15,291 nt of DNA, from NCBI GenBank assembly GCA_024275555.1, contig JAJRYW010000530.1, positions 1 to 15,291 of the forward strand, in the 5' to 3' direction. The stretch is from Calditrichota bacterium (GTDB taxonomy: Bacteria; Calditrichota; Calditrichia; RBG-13-44-9; J075). A program made the translations under genes and the position numbers. The notes under the pieces are model-generated. The model searched no databases, was not told the DNA's origin, and was given only the letters and a program-made list of their open reading frames with translations. Of the stretch, positions 13,067-15,291 are shown one piece after another (the first letter of the stretch is position 1; the number at the start of each line of letters is the position of its first letter).

Positions 13067-14680
13067 ATGTTTCGGATCCTTATTGCGGATAGTCTTCCGG
13101 CCTCGGTGCTGGAGCGCTATAATAGCTTAGAAGATGTCGTTGTCGATAATCGCGCCGGGATTTCCAAAGAAGAACTGATGGAGATTTTACCGGGGTACCA
13201 AGGACTGGTGGTGCGCAGCCGCACCAAAGTAACTCCGGAAGTGATCTCCCGGGGGAGCAAATTGCAGGTGATTGGCCGGGCCGGGGCCGGAGTGGATAAC
13301 ATCGACACAGAGGAGGCTACCCGCCGGGGAATTATTGTGATGAACACACCGGGCGGCAACACCATCGCCGCCACCGAGCACCAAATCGCTATGATGCTGG
13401 CGGCGCTGCGCAATATCCCCCAGGCAAACATCTCCATTCGCCAGGAAAAATGGGACCGCAAAACCTATATGGGACGGGAAATTTTTGAGAAGACCGTGGG
13501 AATTATCGGCCTGGGAAAAATCGGCCGCGAAGTCGCCATACGCCTGAAAGCCTTCGGCGCCCGCCTGGTGGGCTACGATCCGATCATCACCCAGGAATTG
13601 GCCGACCGGCTGGGAGTGGAATTGGTCAACTTCGAGGATTTGCTGAAGCAGGCCGACATTATCACCGTTCATGCTCCCAAAATGCCCGAAACCCTGAACA
13701 TGCTTAACGCAGAACGGCTGGCGATGTGTAAGGACGGCGTAGTGATCGTCAACTGCGCCCGGGGCGGTATTGTCAACGAGCAGGATCTGATTGCCGCGCT
13801 GGATTCCGGTAAAGTCTCCACAGCCGCGGTAGACGTTTATGCCAGCGAGCCGCCCACCAGTTGGGATTTAGCCAAGCATCCCAGGGTTGTGGCCACCCCT
13901 CACCTGGGCGCTTCGACTAAGGAAGCCCAGACCAAAGTGGCCAACCAGGTATTACAGCAGATGCTGCAATATTTCCGCAAGCATGTGGCCGTCAATGCAG
14001 TAAACTTTATTTCCATCGATGAAAAGATTCTGCCGCGTATTACCCCGTATTTTGAACTGGCAGAACGGTTGGGGAACCTTTTTAGCCAGATCCGCCCGGG
14101 GCGCTTGCAGGATGTCTCCATCCGCTTTTACGGAAATGTGGTCGATCTGCCCCTGGAGCCCATCGCCTCGCACTTGATGGCCGGGGCATTGCGGGCCGGC
14201 AGCGATGAAGAGACGCCCCATGATGTGGACCTGCTCAACATGGTCAATTCCCTGGCGCTGGCAAAAGAGAAGGGCATCAGCCTGGAAATCTCCAAGAAGG
14301 AACAGCCCCTGACCAGCCACACCAACCTGATCGCTTGTGATTTCCACACCGACAAGGGGATAGTGCACCTCTCCGGAACGGTGTACGCCCAAAACCGCTA
14401 CCACCTGGTGGAATACGACCGCTATAACGTGGAAGCGGAACTGGCAGAAAAAATGCTGATTGTCGAAAACGACGATGTGCCCGGAATTATCGGGAAAGTA
14501 GGTACGATCCTGGCCGAAGAAAAAATCAACATCAGCCATGTCTCATCCGGGCGGGACACTTCCGCAAAAACAGCGGTGAATATTTTCAATGTGGAAGGCG
14601 AGTGGAACGGCGGCCTGTACGAGAAACTGGAAAGCGTGGATTATGTGCGCCGGATAGAGATGCTGGAAATCCAGCGGTAA
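13067..14680 (+). CDS. serA: D-3-phosphoglycerate dehydrogenase
   Basis: First step of serine synthesis: oxidation of 3-phosphoglycerate to 3-phosphohydroxypyruvate with NAD+. At 537 aa it is the long form. The substrate-binding part has GRAGAGVDNIDTEEA. The NAD-binding domain has GLGKIG (148-153). The catalytic triad is Arg232 in NCARGG, Glu261 in ASEPP and His279 in TPHLGAST. An intervening allosteric (ASB) domain follows (about 320-450), and then a C-terminal ACT domain (about 462-537, KMLIVENDDVPGIIGKVGTI), which in the family binds serine for feedback inhibition. The start ATG has AAGGAG at ideal spacing. It appears to be a single-gene transcript, with no serB or serC adjacent. Confidence 0.97.
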   Translation: MFRILIADSLPASVLERYNSLEDVVVDNRAGISKEELMEILPGYQGLVVRSRTKVTPEVISRGSKLQVIGRAGAGVDNIDTEEATRRGIIVMNTPGGNTIAATEHQIAMMLAALRNIPQANISIRQEKWDRKTYMGREIFEKTVGIIGLGKIGREVAIRLKAFGARLVGYDPIITQELADRLGVELVNFEDLLKQADIITVHAPKMPETLNMLNAERLAMCKDGVVIVNCARGGIVNEQDLIAALDSGKVSTAAVDVYASEPPTSWDLAKHPRVVATPHLGASTKEAQTKVANQVLQQMLQYFRKHVAVNAVNFISIDEKILPRITPYFELAERLGNLFSQIRPGRLQDVSIRFYGNVVDLPLEPIASHLMAGALRAGSDEETPHDVDLLNMVNSLALAKEKGISLEISKKEQPLTSHTNLIACDFHTDKGIVHLSGTVYAQNRYHLVEYDRYNVEAELAEKMLIVENDDVPGIIGKVGTILAEEKINISHVSSGRDTSAKTAVNIFNVEGEWNGGLYEKLESVDYVRRIEMLEIQR

Positions 14681-14682
14681 GC

Positions 14683-14716
14683 GCCACAAAGCAGCTTGAA
14701 TTACATTAGATAATTT
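14683..14716 (+). repeat. Degenerate repeat, copy B (downstream of serA)
   Basis: GCCACAAAGCAG followed by CTTGAATTACATTAGATA plus ATTT. Its last 22 bases match 12573-12594 at 20 positions. Relative to copy A an internal block of about 38 nt is missing. It begins 2 nt after the serA stop codon. Confidence 0.5.
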
Positions 14717-14722
14717 TTATCG

Positions 14723-14759
14723 ACAGCCGCCGGCAATGTTGCCGGCGGCTGTGTTATTT
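14723..14759 (+). terminator. Terminator hairpin after serA
   Basis: A perfect 13-bp GC-rich stem (14723-14735 with 14740-14752) and a 4-nt loop, followed by GTTATTT. The U-tract is imperfect, but the position 43 nt after the serA stop and the stem strength support termination. Confidence 0.75.
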
Positions 14760-14786
14760 AAAAGGCAACCCCACACCTCGTTCCCC

Positions 14787-14816
14787 CGCTCCACGGCCCC
14801 GCGGTGGAGCGTTTTT
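14787..14816 (+). terminator. Second terminator-like hairpin after serA
   Basis: A perfect 8-bp stem CGCTCCAC (14787-14794) / GTGGAGCG (14804-14811) with a 9-nt loop is followed by TTTTT. It may be a back-up terminator. The sequence CTCGTTCCC just before the stem recalls a widespread bacterial intergenic palindrome, so it may instead be a dispersed repeat. Confidence 0.55.
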
Positions 14817-15064
14817 CCGAAGCTCCCGCCTCGCGAAAACACGGAGGCCGGATGTAAGACAGAGACCTCCTCCGGGCTTTCGGCCTCCTTGCCCCTGCGC
14901 AGCACTGATCATCCTGCAAACCCACGCGGGAACCCGGAGTCGACTTCAGGACGACAGCACTCTACTCCGTTATACCGGACAACGAGTCTCGAAAAACAGT
15001 ATTGCCAATCCCGCAATTTGTGCGTAAGTTGAACCTCGGGTAAGAAATTTTAAAGGATATACAA

Positions 15065-15265
15065 ATGGTTGATATTAAAAAAATAAAACCCAGATTTATT
15101 ACCGATGAAGAAGGGAACAAAGTTGAAGTGATTTTGCCCATCAATGTATTTAATTCTCTCATCGAAGATATTCAAGACCTGGCTGTCAGAGCTGAACGAA
15201 TCGACGAAGCTACGGTTACTCACCAAGAATTGCTCGAGGGGCTGAAAGCTGATGGCCTCATATGA
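15065..15265 (+). CDS. Antitoxin of a RelBE/ParDE-type toxin-antitoxin pair (putative)
   Basis: A 66-aa acidic/basic small protein, MVDIKKIKPRFITDEEGNKV, then EVILPINVFNSLIEDIQDLAVRAERID and a C-terminal tail. The pattern of an N-terminal strand (FITDEEGNKVEVILPINVFNSL) followed by helices matches short antitoxins of the Phd/RelB-like type that both bind DNA and neutralise the toxin. The AAAGGA Shine-Dalgarno is good. It overlaps the next start codon by 14 nt, typical of antitoxin-toxin operons. Such pairs usually autorepress their own promoter. The class (Phd, RelB or another) is not certain. Confidence 0.75.
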   Translation: MVDIKKIKPRFITDEEGNKVEVILPINVFNSLIEDIQDLAVRAERIDEATVTHQELLEGLKADGLI

Positions 15266-15291
15266 GATTCGATGGAAAAAGAGTGCCGTAA
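15252..15291 (+). CDS. RelE/ParE-family toxin, first 13 codons only (cut by window edge)
   Basis: The ATG at 15252 opens a frame reading MASYEIRWKKSAV up to the window end. This is the usual N-terminus of RelE/ParE-superfamily toxins (x-YxIxWxKSAxK): mRNA interferases or gyrase inhibitors. It overlaps the antitoxin gene by 14 nt in another frame, so translation is probably coupled. The catalytic residues lie outside the window, so the activity type cannot be told. Confidence 0.65.
   Translation, partial: MASYEIRWKKSAV

Larger units (their letters stand above)
14681..15064. other. Gene-free region between serA and the antitoxin gene
   Basis: 384 nt with repeat copy B, two terminator-like hairpins and then GC-rich DNA. 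The latter contains an 8-bp perfect inverted repeat GGAGGCCG (14843-14850) / CGGCCTCC (14881-14888). From about 14990 the base composition turns AT-rich, where the antitoxin promoter should lie. No convincing coding sequence was found. A 98-codon plus-strand ORF (14736-15032) has no Shine-Dalgarno, starts inside the terminator and has a low-complexity product. Confidence 0.6.

Noticed and set aside
13952..14539. 195-codon minus-strand ORF opposite serA
   Set aside because: Shadow of serA, with no recognisable motif.
14736..15032. 98-codon plus-strand ORF after serA
   Set aside because: It starts inside the terminator hairpin, has no ribosome-binding site, and gives a Ser/Pro/Arg-rich product unlike a real protein.
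1..15291. CRISPR array, prophage or insertion sequence
   Set aside because: No regularly spaced repeats, transposase, integrase or phage structural genes were seen on either strand.

Overview
The window is about 15.3 kb of bacterial chromosome, mostly housekeeping genes. A TonB-type C-terminal domain suggests a diderm (Gram-negative) cell. The protein sequences and the style of the C-rich and dyad intergenic repeats would fit a deep FCB-type lineage, for example a Calditrichota/KSB1-like bacterium. That is only an impression and cannot be settled from the sequence alone. No phage, IS transposase, CRISPR array or biosynthetic cluster was seen.

Left part, minus strand (1-3685). Read leftward, there is an orphan DppB-type ABC permease, then tRNA-Thr(TGT), tRNA-Tyr(GTA), tRNA-Gly(TCC), tRNA-Thr(GGT), tuf (EF-Tu), rpmG (L33), tRNA-Trp(CCA), secE and nusG, which is cut by the left edge. 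This is the classic thrU-tyrU-glyT-thrT-tuf / trpT-secE-nusG order. A plausible strong promoter lies upstream of the first tRNA, with an A/T tract like an UP element and a G-rich discriminator. A perfect 14-bp hairpin separates tRNA-Gly and tRNA-Thr.

Divergent region (3686-4032) and right part, plus strand. A cold-shock-domain protein is followed after 3 nt by a family 5 uracil-DNA glycosylase. Next come an FmdB-type zinc-ribbon gene with an apparent frameshift and a clear intrinsic terminator, then icd (NADP-isocitrate dehydrogenase). An 82-nt nested hairpin precedes a SAM methyltransferase, which abuts ftsE. A 277-nt structured spacer separates ftsE from ftsX. A CYTH (triphosphate tunnel) protein follows, and then a 633-aa protein with an unusual order: zinc ribbons, basic/Pro-rich region, one membrane helix, TPRs, coiled coil, TonB C-terminal-like domain. 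An 806-nt gene-free stretch with a terminator, a consensus promoter and several repeats leads to serA (3-phosphoglycerate dehydrogenase). After serA come two terminators and a GC-rich gene-free stretch. The window ends in a RelB-like antitoxin and the first 13 codons of a RelE/ParE-like toxin.

The minus-strand block supplies translation, secretion and transcription-elongation components. The plus-strand genes cover DNA repair, the TCA cycle, serine synthesis and cell-division signalling (FtsEX). The most interesting items are the zinc-ribbon/TPR/TonB-C protein, the insertion-like spacer between ftsE and ftsX, the coupled CSD-UDG pair, and the structured intergenic elements.
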